Shown: positions 15,238 to 23,966 of the stretch, in pieces
Layout of the letters: each line of letters begins with the position of its first letter
Numbering within the stretch: position 1 is the stretch's first letter
DNA from: Stutzerimonas stutzeri TS44
Lineage (GTDB): Bacteria > Pseudomonadota > Gammaproteobacteria > Pseudomonadales > Pseudomonadaceae
Direction: 5' to 3'
Assembly: GCA_000263395.1 (NCBI GenBank)
Contig: AJXE01000002.1
Span: 124,001-188,000, forward strand
DNA length: 64,000 nt
Notes under the pieces: model-generated
What the model was told of the DNA's origin: nothing
Databases searched by the model: none
What the model saw: the letters and a program-made list of their open reading frames with translations, nothing else
Position numbers and translations under genes: made by a program

Positions 15238-15316
15238 GGCAAGCCTCAAGCCTCAAGCTGCAAGCAGAAGCAGCGCGGAGCGACTTGCGGCTTGCCGCTT
15301 GAAGCTTGCAGCTTCA
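15238..15316. repeat. Heptamer-type inverted repeat, copy B
   Basis: Left arm about 15238-15268 (units like CAAGCCT and CAAGCTGC) and right arm about 15285-15316 (CTTGCGG, CTTGAAG, CTTGCAG units) are inverted copies around a 16-bp loop. The ilvE stop codon (15316-15314) lies in the right arm, and the waaF RBS is formed at the left edge. The arrangement is the same as at copy A, and copy C is similar. Confidence 0.75.
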
Positions 15317-16237
15317 CTTGACCAACGTGCGCCATTCGGCGTGGGCATCGGTCTTGCCGGTGACCAGGTCGAAGTAGGCCTTCTGCAGTTTCTCGGTCAC
15401 CGGGCCGCGGCGGCCGATGCCGATCTGGCGGCCGTCGACTTCGCGGATCGGCGTGACTTCGGCGGCGGTGCCGGTGAAGAAGGCCTCGTCGGCGATGTAC
15501 ACCTCATCGCGGGTGATGCGCTTCTCGACGATCTCGATGCCCATCTCGCGCGCCAGGGTCAGCACGGTGCCACGGGTGATGCCGTTCAGGCACGCGGTGA
15601 CTTCCGGGGTGTAGATCACGCCATTCTTGACGATGAAGATGTTCTCGCCCGAACCCTCGGCCACGTAGCCTTCCGGATCCAGCAGCAGCGCCTCGTCGGC
15701 ACCGCCGGAGACCGCTTCCTGCAGCGCCAGCATCGAGTTGACGTAGCTGCCGCTGGACTTGGCGCGGGTCATGGTGATGTTGACGTGGTGGCGAGTGAAG
15801 GAACTGGTGCGGATCTTGATGCCGTTCTCCAGCGCCTCGTCACCCATGTACGCGCCCCAGTGCCAGGCGGCGACGATCACGTGCACCTTCAGGTTGTCGG
15901 CGCGAATGCCCATGCCTTCCGAGCCGTAGAAGGCCAGCGGGCGGATGTAGGCGCTCTCCAGGCCGTTCTCGCGCACTGCGGCGCGGGCGGCTTCGTTGAT
16001 CTCGGCCTTGGTGAACGGAATCTTCATGCCCATGATGTGGGCGGAGTCGAACAGGCGGTCGGTGTGCGCTTCCAGACGGAAGATCGCGGTGCCCTGCGGC
16101 GTGTTGTAGGCCCGCACACCCTCAAACACACCCATGCCGTAGTGCAGGCTGTGGGTCAGCACGTGGGTGGTCGCGTTGCGCCACTGCACCAGTTCACCGT
16201 CATACCAGATCACGCCATCACGATCGGCCATCGACAT
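15314..16237 (-). CDS. ilvE: Branched-chain amino-acid aminotransferase
   Basis: A 307-residue class IV PLP aminotransferase. PLP Lys lies in Arg-Ala-Lys-Ser-Ser-Gly-Ser-Tyr-Val-Asn-Ser (about 159). Other signatures are His-Tyr-Gly-Met-Gly-Val-Phe-Glu-Gly near 32-40 and Phe-Phe-Thr-Gly-Thr-Ala-Ala-Glu-Val. It interconverts leucine, isoleucine and valine with their 2-oxo acids using glutamate/2-oxoglutarate in the cytoplasm. The ATG at 16237 follows GAGGAG. It lies between glnE (51 bp upstream) and waaF, and repeat copy B begins at its stop codon. Confidence 0.95.
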   Translation of the reverse strand: MSMADRDGVIWYDGELVQWRNATTHVLTHSLHYGMGVFEGVRAYNTPQGTAIFRLEAHTDRLFDSAHIMGMKIPFTKAEINEAARAAVRENGLESAYIRPLAFYGSEGMGIRADNLKVHVIVAAWHWGAYMGDEALENGIKIRTSSFTRHHVNITMTRAKSSGSYVNSMLALQEAVSGGADEALLLDPEGYVAEGSGENIFIVKNGVIYTPEVTACLNGITRGTVLTLAREMGIEIVEKRITRDEVYIADEAFFTGTAAEVTPIREVDGRQIGIGRRGPVTEKLQKAYFDLVTGKTDAHAEWRTLVK

Positions 16238-16288
16238 CGTTGCCAGCTCCTCAGAATTCGAAATTGCTTGGTAGCCCGACGAAGGGCT

Positions 16289-19225
16289 TCACTCGAGCCC
16301 CAGCTCGCGCCAGATACGCATGACCGCGCGGCGCTCGTCGTGGAATTGATCCCCACTCACCACTCCGGGCTGCTTCTGCAGTGATTGCCGGTGGGCGACC
16401 GCACGGTAGGCCTTGTAGGCGTCCTGCAGCAGCCGGACCTCATCGCCGGTCATCAGCCCGGCCTGCTCCAACCCATCGAGAATGCGGATGTTATCGGTAT
16501 AGCGCAGCAGTTCGGGATGCTGGTGCGACCACGCCAAAGCGGCGTATTGCACCATAAATTCGATATCCACGATACCACCGGCATCCTGCTTGAGATTGAA
16601 CTCGGCCACTGCCTCGAACGCGTTGTCATCGACGCCGGCATGACTGGAGCGGGTGCCGAGGTTGTCGCGCATTTTGGCGCGCATCTCGCTGACTTCGCGG
16701 CGCAGCGCATCGAGATCGCGCGCGCGCCCCAGCACCGCCGCGCGCACCCGCTCGAAGTCGGCGGTCAGCCGCGCACAGCCGGCCAACACCCGCGCGCGCA
16801 CCAGCGCCTGATGTTCCCAGGTCCAGGCCTCCTGGCTCTGGTAGCGCTCGAAGGCAGCCAGCGAGCCGACCAGCAGGCCCGCCGCGCCGGATGGGCGCAG
16901 GCGCATATCCACTTCATACAGCTGGCCGGAGGGGGTCTGGGTGGTCAGCAGATGAATGATGCGCTGGCCCAGGCGAGTGAAGAACTGCGCGCTGTCGATG
17001 GGCTTGGCGCCATCGGTTTCGACCGCCGGATCACCGTCGTGGATGAACACCAGATCGAGGTCCGAGCCATGCCCCAGCTCGATCCCGCCGACCTTGCCGT
17101 AGCCGACGATGACGAATCCCGGATCGCACGGCGTGCCGTCGCTGCGCCGCGGCACGCCGTGGCGGGCGACCATGTAGCGCCAGGCGAGCATCAGCACTTC
17201 CTTCAGCACCGCCTCGGCCAGCCAGGTCAGATAATCGCTGACCTTCATCAGCGGCAACGTGCCGGCGATCTCCGAGGCCGCGACGCGCAGCCGATGCGCC
17301 AGCTTGAAGTGACGCAGCGCTTCCATCTGCTGCTCCAGGTCGTCCTCGGGGATGCGCATCAGTCGCTCGCGCAGCTCGGCAGCCAGCTCCGGCGCCTGCG
17401 GCGGGCTGTACAGGCGCCCGGCGTTGAGCAACTCATCGAGCAGCGAGGGAAAGCGCGCGATCTGCTCGGCGATCCACGGGCTCGCGGCGCACAGTTCGAG
17501 CAGACGCCGCAGCGCGTGCGGGTTTTCGCTGAGCAGCACCAGATAGGCCGAACGCCGGGCGACCGCCTCGACCAGCGGCAGCACGCGCTCGAGCACCAGA
17601 TCGGGATCGTCCTGCTCGACGATCAGCCCCAGCAGACGCGGAATGAAGGCATCCAGCCGCTCGCGGCCGAGCCGCTGCATGGTGCGTACCTGCTTGCCGT
17701 TGCGCAGCAGCGCCAGACGCTGGCAGGCCGCCGGGCCGTCGCGAAAACCGGCCTCGGCCAGCTGGCTGGCGGCGAAGTCCTCGTCCCAGTCCTGCTGCCA
17801 CAGCGCCAGCCAGTCGCCGCCGTCAGGCAGCTCGCCGTCCTCGCTGACGTCCTCGTCGGGGTCGGCGATGACCTGGCGGAAATGCCAGTCGATGCGCCCA
17901 CGCCAGTGCAGCAGGCGCTCATGGAAGGCCGTCCAGTCGTCGAAGCCGAGCATGAAGGCGACGCGCGCGCAGTCGATGTCGTTTTCCGGCAGCATCTGCG
18001 TCTGCCGGTCGGCGATCGCCTGCAGCGCATGCTCGGTGTAGCGCAGGAATTCGTAGCCTTCGCGCAACTCGTCGACCGCCGCCGGCGGCAGGTAGCCCTG
18101 CGCCGCCAGCGTCGCCAGCACATCCAGCAGCGGCCGCTGCTGCAGGCTGAGGTCACGACCGCCGTGGATCAGCTGGAAGGCCTGGGCGATGAACTCCACT
18201 TCGCGGATGCCGCCGGCCCCCAGCTTGATGTTGCCGGCCATGCCCTTGCGACGGACCTCCTGCTGGATCAGCTGCTTCATGCTGCGCAGCGCTTCGATGG
18301 CGGAGAAGTCCAGGTAGCGCCGGTAGACGAACGGCCGCAGCATCTTCAGCAGCTCCCGGCCCGCCTGCTGATCGCCGGCGACCACGCGCGCCTTGATCAT
18401 CGCGTAGCGTTCCCAGTCGCGCCCCTGGTCCTGGTAGTACTGCTCCAGCGCATTGAAACTGAACACCAGCGGCCCGGACGAGCCGTAGGGGCGCAGGCGC
18501 ATGTCGACGCGGAAGGCGAAGCCGTCGACGGTGATGGCGTCCAGCGCCTTGATCAGGCGCTGGCCGAGCCGCACGAAGAACTCCTGGTTGTCCAGCGACC
18601 GCTTGGCGCCGACGGTTTCGCCGCCTTCCGGGTAGCCGAAGATCAGGTCGATGTCCGACGACAGGTTGAGTTCGTGCGCGCCCAACTTGCCCATGCCGAG
18701 CACTACAAGATGCTGCTGCCGGCCGGAGCGGCTTCCGGTCGGCACGCCGAACTGCTCGCAATGACGGGCGTAAAGCCACTGGTAGGCGAGATCGACGCAG
18801 GCATCGGCCATCTCCGACAGCTCGCGGCAGGTTCTCGCCAGATCCGCCTGACGCGCCAGATCGCGCCAGACGATGCGTACCTGATGACGATTGCGAAAGC
18901 GCCGCAACGACACCGCCAGCGCATCCTCGCTGTCGCACTCGGCCAGCGCCGCCGCCAGCAGGGCGCGCATCTCGCCGGGCGCCAGGGCCCGCTCCAGCAG
19001 CCCCGTTTCGGCCAGCTCCAGCAGCATCTGCGGATCTCGGCTAACCTGTTCGCTGACAAAATCGCTGGCGGCGCAGACGCGGCCGAATGTTTCGCGCCGG
19101 CCGGTGGTCCACGCCGCCAGCATCTGCTCGGACGATTCGCCAAGGACGCGCAGGAACATCTCCTGCGCCCGACTGACAAAAGGCTGAAGTGAAACAGGCA
19201 ATGCAGCCAGTGTAGGCAGGCTCAT
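16289..19225 (-). CDS. glnE: Glutamine synthetase adenylyltransferase/deadenylase
   Basis: A 978-residue bifunctional nucleotidyltransferase. The N-terminal deadenylase half has Leu-Ser-Ser-Asp-Ile-Asp-Leu-Ile-Phe-Gly-Tyr and the C-terminal adenylyltransferase half has Gly-His-Gly-Ser-Asp-Leu-Asp-Leu-Val-Phe. Both keep the D-x-D metal pair, so both activities should be intact. It modifies glutamine synthetase in response to PII and glutamine. The ATG at 19225 (Met-Ser-Leu-Pro-Thr-Leu) follows AAAGGA. Longer in-frame readings upstream run into the aceE control region and are rejected. It is divergent from aceE. Confidence 0.95.
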   Translation of the reverse strand: MSLPTLAALPVSLQPFVSRAQEMFLRVLGESSEQMLAAWTTGRRETFGRVCAASDFVSEQVSRDPQMLLELAETGLLERALAPGEMRALLAAALAECDSEDALAVSLRRFRNRHQVRIVWRDLARQADLARTCRELSEMADACVDLAYQWLYARHCEQFGVPTGSRSGRQQHLVVLGMGKLGAHELNLSSDIDLIFGYPEGGETVGAKRSLDNQEFFVRLGQRLIKALDAITVDGFAFRVDMRLRPYGSSGPLVFSFNALEQYYQDQGRDWERYAMIKARVVAGDQQAGRELLKMLRPFVYRRYLDFSAIEALRSMKQLIQQEVRRKGMAGNIKLGAGGIREVEFIAQAFQLIHGGRDLSLQQRPLLDVLATLAAQGYLPPAAVDELREGYEFLRYTEHALQAIADRQTQMLPENDIDCARVAFMLGFDDWTAFHERLLHWRGRIDWHFRQVIADPDEDVSEDGELPDGGDWLALWQQDWDEDFAASQLAEAGFRDGPAACQRLALLRNGKQVRTMQRLGRERLDAFIPRLLGLIVEQDDPDLVLERVLPLVEAVARRSAYLVLLSENPHALRRLLELCAASPWIAEQIARFPSLLDELLNAGRLYSPPQAPELAAELRERLMRIPEDDLEQQMEALRHFKLAHRLRVAASEIAGTLPLMKVSDYLTWLAEAVLKEVLMLAWRYMVARHGVPRRSDGTPCDPGFVIVGYGKVGGIELGHGSDLDLVFIHDGDPAVETDGAKPIDSAQFFTRLGQRIIHLLTTQTPSGQLYEVDMRLRPSGAAGLLVGSLAAFERYQSQEAWTWEHQALVRARVLAGCARLTADFERVRAAVLGRARDLDALRREVSEMRAKMRDNLGTRSSHAGVDDNAFEAVAEFNLKQDAGGIVDIEFMVQYAALAWSHQHPELLRYTDNIRILDGLEQAGLMTGDEVRLLQDAYKAYRAVAHRQSLQKQPGVVSGDQFHDERRAVMRIWRELGLE

Positions 19226-19318
19226 GTAGTCATTTCCTTTTGTCACCGTCAGGTACAGCGGATCGCGCGAGCTAGAGCCGCGCAAGTACCACTTTGGAAG
19301 TATGGCCGCGCCCTGAGA

Positions 19319-19386
19319 CTGTAGTTTTACTACTAAAGAATGCCGCAGGGGGCTGATTGCCGCGCAGTTTTGTAGTAAAACTACAG
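19319..19386. promoter_or_regulatory. Pair of identical palindromic operators upstream of aceE
   Basis: CTGTAGTTTTACTAC (19319-19333) and its exact inverse GTAGTAAAACTACAG (19372-19386) are 38 bp apart in the glnE-aceE gap. Each contains the palindrome GTAGT-N3-ACTAC, the half-site layout typical of GntR/FadR-subfamily repressors such as PdhR (GGT-N3-ACC in E. coli). The pair is well placed to loop DNA or block aceE transcription. The same sequence could also fold as a 15-bp stem. The regulator is not identified. Confidence 0.7.
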
Positions 19387-19496
19387 ACGACCGGCCTACC
19401 CCGGCATATCCAAGAACATATATACGTCCCTGCCCAAAAAGCGGGGGCGTGCAGTAGGCAACCGATTCTGGAAGCCTTTCCGCCCTGGAGCAAGCC

Positions 19497-22145
19497 ATGC
19501 AAGATCTCGATCCCGTCGAAACCCAGGAATGGCTGGACGCCCTGGAGTCCGTCCTCGACCGTGAGGGTGAAGAACGCGCCCAATATCTGATGACCCGGAT
19601 GGGCGAGCTGGCCACCCGCAGTGGTACCCAGCTGCCCTACGCGATCACCACGCCGTACCGCAACACCATCCCCGTCACCCACGAAGCACGCATGCCCGGC
19701 GACCTGTTCATGGAACGCCGCATCCGCTCGCTGGTGCGCTGGAATGCCCTGGCGATGGTGATGCGCGCCAACGTCGCCGACCCGGACCTGGGCGGCCACA
19801 TTTCCACCTTCGCCTCCAGCGCGACGCTCTACGACATCGGCTTCAACTACTTCTTCCAGGCTCCGACCGAAGAGCACGGCGGCGACCTGATCTACTTCCA
19901 GGGCCACGCCTCGCCCGGCATCTACGCCCGCGCCTTCCTCGAAGGCCGCATCAGCGAGGAGCAGCTGAACAACTTCCGCCGCGAAACCGACGGCGGCGGC
20001 CTGCCCTCCTACCCGCACCCGTGGCTGATGCCGGACTTCTGGCAGTTCCCCACCGTGTCGATGGGCCTCGGCCCGATCCAGGCGATCTACCAGGCACGCT
20101 TCATGAAGTACCTGGAAAGCCGCGGCTTCATCCCGGCCGGCAAGCAGAAGGTCTGGTGTTTCCTCGGCGACGGCGAGACCGACGAGCCGGAATCGCTCGG
20201 CGCCATCTCCCTGGCCGGCCGCGAGAAGCTGGACAACCTGATCTTCGTCATCAACTGCAACCTGCAGCGTCTCGATGGCCCGGTGCGCGGCAACGGCAAG
20301 ATCATCCAGGAACTGGAAGGCAACTTCCGCGGCGCCGACTGGAACGTCGTCAAGGTCATCTGGGGCCGCCTGTGGGACCCGCTGTTCGCCAAGGACGAAG
20401 CCGGCCTGCTGCAGGCGCGCATGGAGGAAGTGGTCGACGGCGACTACCAGAACTACAAGGCCAACAACGGTGCCTTCGTGCGCGAGCACTTCTTCGGTGC
20501 GCGTCCCGAGCTGCTGGAAATGGTCAGCGACCTCTCCGACGACGAAGTCTGGAAGCTCAACCGTGGCGGCCATGACCCGTTCAAGGTGTACGCGGCCTAC
20601 CACCAGGCGGTCCACCACAAGGGCCAGCCGACCGTCATTCTGGCCAAGACCATCAAGGGCTACGGCACCGGCTCGGGCGAGGCGCAGAACATCGCGCACA
20701 ACGTCAAGAAGGTCGACGTCGAAAGCCTGAAGGTCTTCCGCGACCGCTTCGGTGTGCCGATCGCCGACGACCAGCTCAAGGACCTGCCGTTCTACAAGCC
20801 GGAGCCGGACAGCCCGGAAGCCAAGTACCTGCAGAAGAAGCGCGAGGCGCTCGGCGGCTTCGTGCCGCAGCGGCGCACCAAGAGCTTCAGCATCCCGACG
20901 CCGCCGCTGGAAACCCTCAAGGCGATCCTCGACGGTTCCGGCGATCGCGAAATCTCCACCACGATGGCCTTCGTCCGCGTGCTGGCGCAGCTGATCAAGG
21001 ACAAGGACCTGGGCAAGCGCATCGTCCCGATCATTCCGGACGAGGCGCGCACCTTCGGCATGGAAGGCATGTTCCGCCAGCTCGGCATCTACTCCTCGGT
21101 CGGCCAGCTGTATCAGCCGGTGGACAAGGATCAGGTGATGTTCTACCGCGAGGACAAGAAGGGCCAGATCCTCGAGGAAGGCATCAACGAGGCCGGCGCC
21201 ATGTCCAGCTGGATTGCCGCGGCGACCGCCTACAGCAACCACAACCAGCCGATGCTGCCGTTCTACGTGTTCTACTCGATGTTCGGCTTCCAGCGCATCG
21301 GCGACCTCGCCTGGGCGGCCGGCGACAGCCAGGCGCGCGGCTTCCTGATCGGCGGCACCGCCGGTCGCACCACGCTCAACGGCGAAGGCCTGCAGCACGA
21401 GGACGGCCACAGCCACATCCTCGCTTCGACCATCCCGAACTGCCGCACCTATGATCCCACCTACGGCTACGAGCTGGCGGTGATCATCCGTGAAGGCATC
21501 CGGCAGATGACCGAAGAGCAGCAGAACATCTTCTACTACATCACCGTGATGAACGAGGCCTACCAGCAGCCAGCCATGCCTGAGGGCGTCGAGCAAGGCA
21601 TCATCAAGGGCATGTACCTGCTCGAAGAAGACAAGATGGACGCCGCGCATCACGTCCAGCTGCTCGGTTCGGGCACCATCCTGCGCGAAGTGCGCGAGGC
21701 GGCGAAGATGCTGCGCGAGGACTACGGCGTCGCCGCCGACGTCTGGAGCGTACCGAGCTTCAACGAACTGCGCCGCGAAGGCCTCGCCGTGGACCGCTGG
21801 AACCTCCTGCACCCGCACGAGAAGCCGCGTCAGTCGTACGTCGAGCAGTGCCTGGCCGGTCGCAAGGGCCCGGTGGTGGCCTCGACCGACTACATGAAGC
21901 TGTTCGCCGACCAGATCCGCCAGTGGGTTCCGTGCAAGGAATTCCGCGTGCTCGGCACCGACGGCTTCGGCCGCAGCGACACGCGCAAGAAGCTGCGTCA
22001 TCACTTCGAAGTGGACCGCAACTGGGTCGTGCTGGCCACGCTGGAACAGCTGGTCGCACGCGGCGAGATGGAAGCCAAGGTACTGGCCGAAGCCATCGTC
22101 AAGTTCGGCATCAACGCCGACAAACCCAACCCGCTGGACTGCTGA
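19497..22145 (+). CDS. aceE: Pyruvate dehydrogenase E1 (homodimeric type)
   Basis: An 882-residue homodimeric E1, the usual length. The thiamine-diphosphate motif begins Gly-Asp-Gly-Glu-Thr-Asp-Glu-Pro-Glu (about 223) and ends Val-Ile-Asn-Cys-Asn about 30 residues later. It decarboxylates pyruvate and acetylates the lipoyl arms of E2. The ATG at 19497 has GGAG 6 bp upstream. aceF starts 11 bp after its stop, so the two form an operon. Expression is probably set by the paired operators at 19319-19386, with a leader of roughly 100 bp. Confidence 0.97.
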   Translation: MQDLDPVETQEWLDALESVLDREGEERAQYLMTRMGELATRSGTQLPYAITTPYRNTIPVTHEARMPGDLFMERRIRSLVRWNALAMVMRANVADPDLGGHISTFASSATLYDIGFNYFFQAPTEEHGGDLIYFQGHASPGIYARAFLEGRISEEQLNNFRRETDGGGLPSYPHPWLMPDFWQFPTVSMGLGPIQAIYQARFMKYLESRGFIPAGKQKVWCFLGDGETDEPESLGAISLAGREKLDNLIFVINCNLQRLDGPVRGNGKIIQELEGNFRGADWNVVKVIWGRLWDPLFAKDEAGLLQARMEEVVDGDYQNYKANNGAFVREHFFGARPELLEMVSDLSDDEVWKLNRGGHDPFKVYAAYHQAVHHKGQPTVILAKTIKGYGTGSGEAQNIAHNVKKVDVESLKVFRDRFGVPIADDQLKDLPFYKPEPDSPEAKYLQKKREALGGFVPQRRTKSFSIPTPPLETLKAILDGSGDREISTTMAFVRVLAQLIKDKDLGKRIVPIIPDEARTFGMEGMFRQLGIYSSVGQLYQPVDKDQVMFYREDKKGQILEEGINEAGAMSSWIAAATAYSNHNQPMLPFYVFYSMFGFQRIGDLAWAAGDSQARGFLIGGTAGRTTLNGEGLQHEDGHSHILASTIPNCRTYDPTYGYELAVIIREGIRQMTEEQQNIFYYITVMNEAYQQPAMPEGVEQGIIKGMYLLEEDKMDAAHHVQLLGSGTILREVREAAKMLREDYGVAADVWSVPSFNELRREGLAVDRWNLLHPHEKPRQSYVEQCLAGRKGPVVASTDYMKLFADQIRQWVPCKEFRVLGTDGFGRSDTRKKLRHHFEVDRNWVVLATLEQLVARGEMEAKVLAEAIVKFGINADKPNPLDC

Positions 22146-22156
22146 GGAGCGAAGCC

Positions 22157-23806
22157 ATGAGTGAATTGATTCGCGTACCTGACATCGGCAGCGGCGAAGG
22201 CGAGGTCATCGAACTGTTCGTCAAGGTCGGTGACCGCATCGAGCCCGAGCAGAGCCTGCTGACCCTCGAGTCGGACAAGGCCAGCATGGAAATCCCGGCG
22301 CCCAAGGCCGGGGTGATCAAGGCGCTGAAGGTCAAGCTGGGCGATCGCCTGAAGGAAGGCGACGAATTGCTGGAGCTGGAAAGCGACGGCGGCGAAGCCA
22401 GTGCCGAGGCGCCGGCCGAACCGGCCGCACAAGCGGCCCCGGCGCCTGCCGCAGCCGCAGCCGCAGCCAGCAGCGCTCCGGCCGCCAGTGCCGAACCGGC
22501 GCCGGCAGCGGCGGGCGGCACCGAGCAGAGCCAGCAGGTCCATGTGCCGGACATCGGCTCGTCGGGCAAGGCCCGCGTCATCGAGCTGTACGTCAAGCCT
22601 GGCGACCATATCGAAGCCGAGCAGAGCCTGCTGACGCTGGAATCCGACAAGGCCAGCATGGAAATCCCCTCGCCGGCCGCCGGCGTGGTGGAGAGCGTGA
22701 CGATCAAGCTGAACGACGAAGTCGGCACCGGCGACCTGATCCTGACCCTCAAGGTCCAGGGCGCCGCAGCCGCGACGCCGGCTCCGGCAGCGGCTCCGCC
22801 CACCCCGGCCGAGCCTGCCGAGGCCGATCGCAAGCCGGCGCCCACCGCACAGGCCGAAGCGGCCAAGCCGGTTGGCGCGCCCAGCCGCGACGGCGCCAAG
22901 GTGCATGCCGGCCCGGCCGTGCGTCAGCTGGCGCGTGAGTTCGGCGTCGAGCTGGCGGCGGTCACCGGTAGCGGTCCGAAGGGCCGCATCCTCAAGGAAG
23001 ACGTGCAGCAGTACGTCAAGAGCATGCTGCAGCAAGGTCCGCAGACCGCTGTCGCCGCCAGCGGTGGCGCCGGCATTCCGCCGATCCCGGCGGTGGACTT
23101 CAGCAAGTTCGGCGAGATCGAAGAAGTCGAGATGAGCCGCCTGATGCAGATCGGCGCGGCCAACCTGCATCGCAGTTGGCTGAACGTGCCGCATGTCACG
23201 CAGTTCGAATCGGCCGACATCACCGAGCTGGAAGCCTTCCGCGTGGCGCAGAAAGCCGCCGCCGAGAAGGCCGGCGTCAAGCTGACCGTGCTGCCGCTGC
23301 TGCTCAAGGCCTGTGCGCATCTGCTGCGCGAACTGCCGGACTTCAACAGCTCCCTGGCCCCCAGCGGCAAGGCGCTGATTCGCAAGAAGTACGTGCACGT
23401 GGGCTTCGCGGTGGATACCCCGGACGGCCTGATGGTCCCGGTGATCCGCAACGTCGACCAGAAGAGCCTGCTGCAGCTGGCCGGCGAGGCCGCCGAGCTG
23501 GCCGAGAAGGCGCGCACCAAGAAGCTCTCGCCGGACGCCATGCAGGGTGCCTGCTTCACCATCTCCAGCCTCGGCCACATCGGCGGTACCGGCTTCACGC
23601 CGATCGTCAATGCGCCGGAGGTGGCGATCCTCGGTGTCAGCAAGGCCACCATGCAGCCGGTGTGGGATGGTTCGGCCTTCCAGCCGCGCCTGATGCTGCC
23701 GCTGTCGCTGTCCTACGATCACCGGGTGATCAACGGCGCCGCCGCCGCGCGCTTCACCAAGCGCCTGTCGGAACTGCTGGCGGATATCCGCACGCTGCTG
23801 CTGTAA
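22157..23806 (+). CDS. aceF: Pyruvate dehydrogenase E2 (dihydrolipoamide acetyltransferase)
   Basis: A 549-residue E2 with two N-terminal lipoyl domains (lipoyl-Lys41 and Lys165, both in Glu-Ser-Asp-Lys-Ala-Ser). These are joined by Ala/Pro-rich linkers and followed by a subunit-binding domain (about 250-285) and a catalytic domain ending with His522 in Asp-His-Arg-Val-Ile-Asn-Gly-Ala. The Asn in place of the common Asp of H-R-x-x-x-D-G is also known in Azotobacter/Pseudomonas E2p. It transfers acetyl groups to CoA and forms the complex core. The start follows GAGGAGCGAAGCC. The two lipoyl domains are near-identical in DNA around the Lys, reflecting internal duplication. A strong terminator follows. 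Confidence 0.97.
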   Translation: MSELIRVPDIGSGEGEVIELFVKVGDRIEPEQSLLTLESDKASMEIPAPKAGVIKALKVKLGDRLKEGDELLELESDGGEASAEAPAEPAAQAAPAPAAAAAAASSAPAASAEPAPAAAGGTEQSQQVHVPDIGSSGKARVIELYVKPGDHIEAEQSLLTLESDKASMEIPSPAAGVVESVTIKLNDEVGTGDLILTLKVQGAAAATPAPAAAPPTPAEPAEADRKPAPTAQAEAAKPVGAPSRDGAKVHAGPAVRQLAREFGVELAAVTGSGPKGRILKEDVQQYVKSMLQQGPQTAVAASGGAGIPPIPAVDFSKFGEIEEVEMSRLMQIGAANLHRSWLNVPHVTQFESADITELEAFRVAQKAAAEKAGVKLTVLPLLLKACAHLLRELPDFNSSLAPSGKALIRKKYVHVGFAVDTPDGLMVPVIRNVDQKSLLQLAGEAAELAEKARTKKLSPDAMQGACFTISSLGHIGGTGFTPIVNAPEVAILGVSKATMQPVWDGSAFQPRLMLPLSLSYDHRVINGAAAARFTKRLSELLADIRTLLL

Positions 23807-23821
23807 CCGCGCCGCAACGAA

Positions 23822-23855
23822 AAAACGCCGCATCCCTCACAGGATGCGGCGTTTT
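23822..23855 (+). terminator. Intrinsic terminator of aceEF
   Basis: A 14-bp perfect stem (23822-23835 with 23842-23855) around a CTCACA loop, core ACGCCGCATCC/GGATGCGGCGT, flanked by A- and T-runs. It lies 16 bp after the aceF stop. The A-run on the other side makes it potentially bidirectional, but the convergent secreted-protein gene ends at 23965, beyond the MITE-like element. Confidence 0.92.
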
Positions 23856-23884
23856 CGTTTGCACGCCCGGCGGCTCTGGCAGCC

Positions 23885-23966
23885 AGCAGGCTGTTGAAAA
23901 ACGTAGGCGAGGCAGCCTGTTTTTAACGCCGCAATGGCTACGCAGGTAGTTTTTCAACAGCCTGCT
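23885..23966. mobile_element. 82-bp MITE-like element
   Basis: Perfect 18-bp terminal inverted repeats (AGCAGGCTGTTGAAAAAC at 23885-23902, inverse at 23949-23966) enclose 46 bp without coding capacity. AGCC flanks both ends (23881-23884 and 23967-23970), consistent with a 4-bp target duplication. The ends resemble those of transposable elements common in pseudomonads, from memory. It lies between convergent aceF and the secreted-protein gene. Confidence 0.7.

Noticed and set aside
16385..19192. 935-codon open frame antisense to glnE
   Set aside because: High GC creates long antisense frames opposite strongly biased genes. glnE has full domain motifs and the antisense product has none.
19272..22004. 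910-codon open frame antisense to aceE
   Set aside because: Same codon-bias shadow; aceE motifs and length are exact, and the antisense frame begins inside the operator region without an RBS.
22260..22670. Direct DNA repeat in aceF
   Set aside because: Explained by the two homologous lipoyl domains; not a mobile or regulatory repeat.
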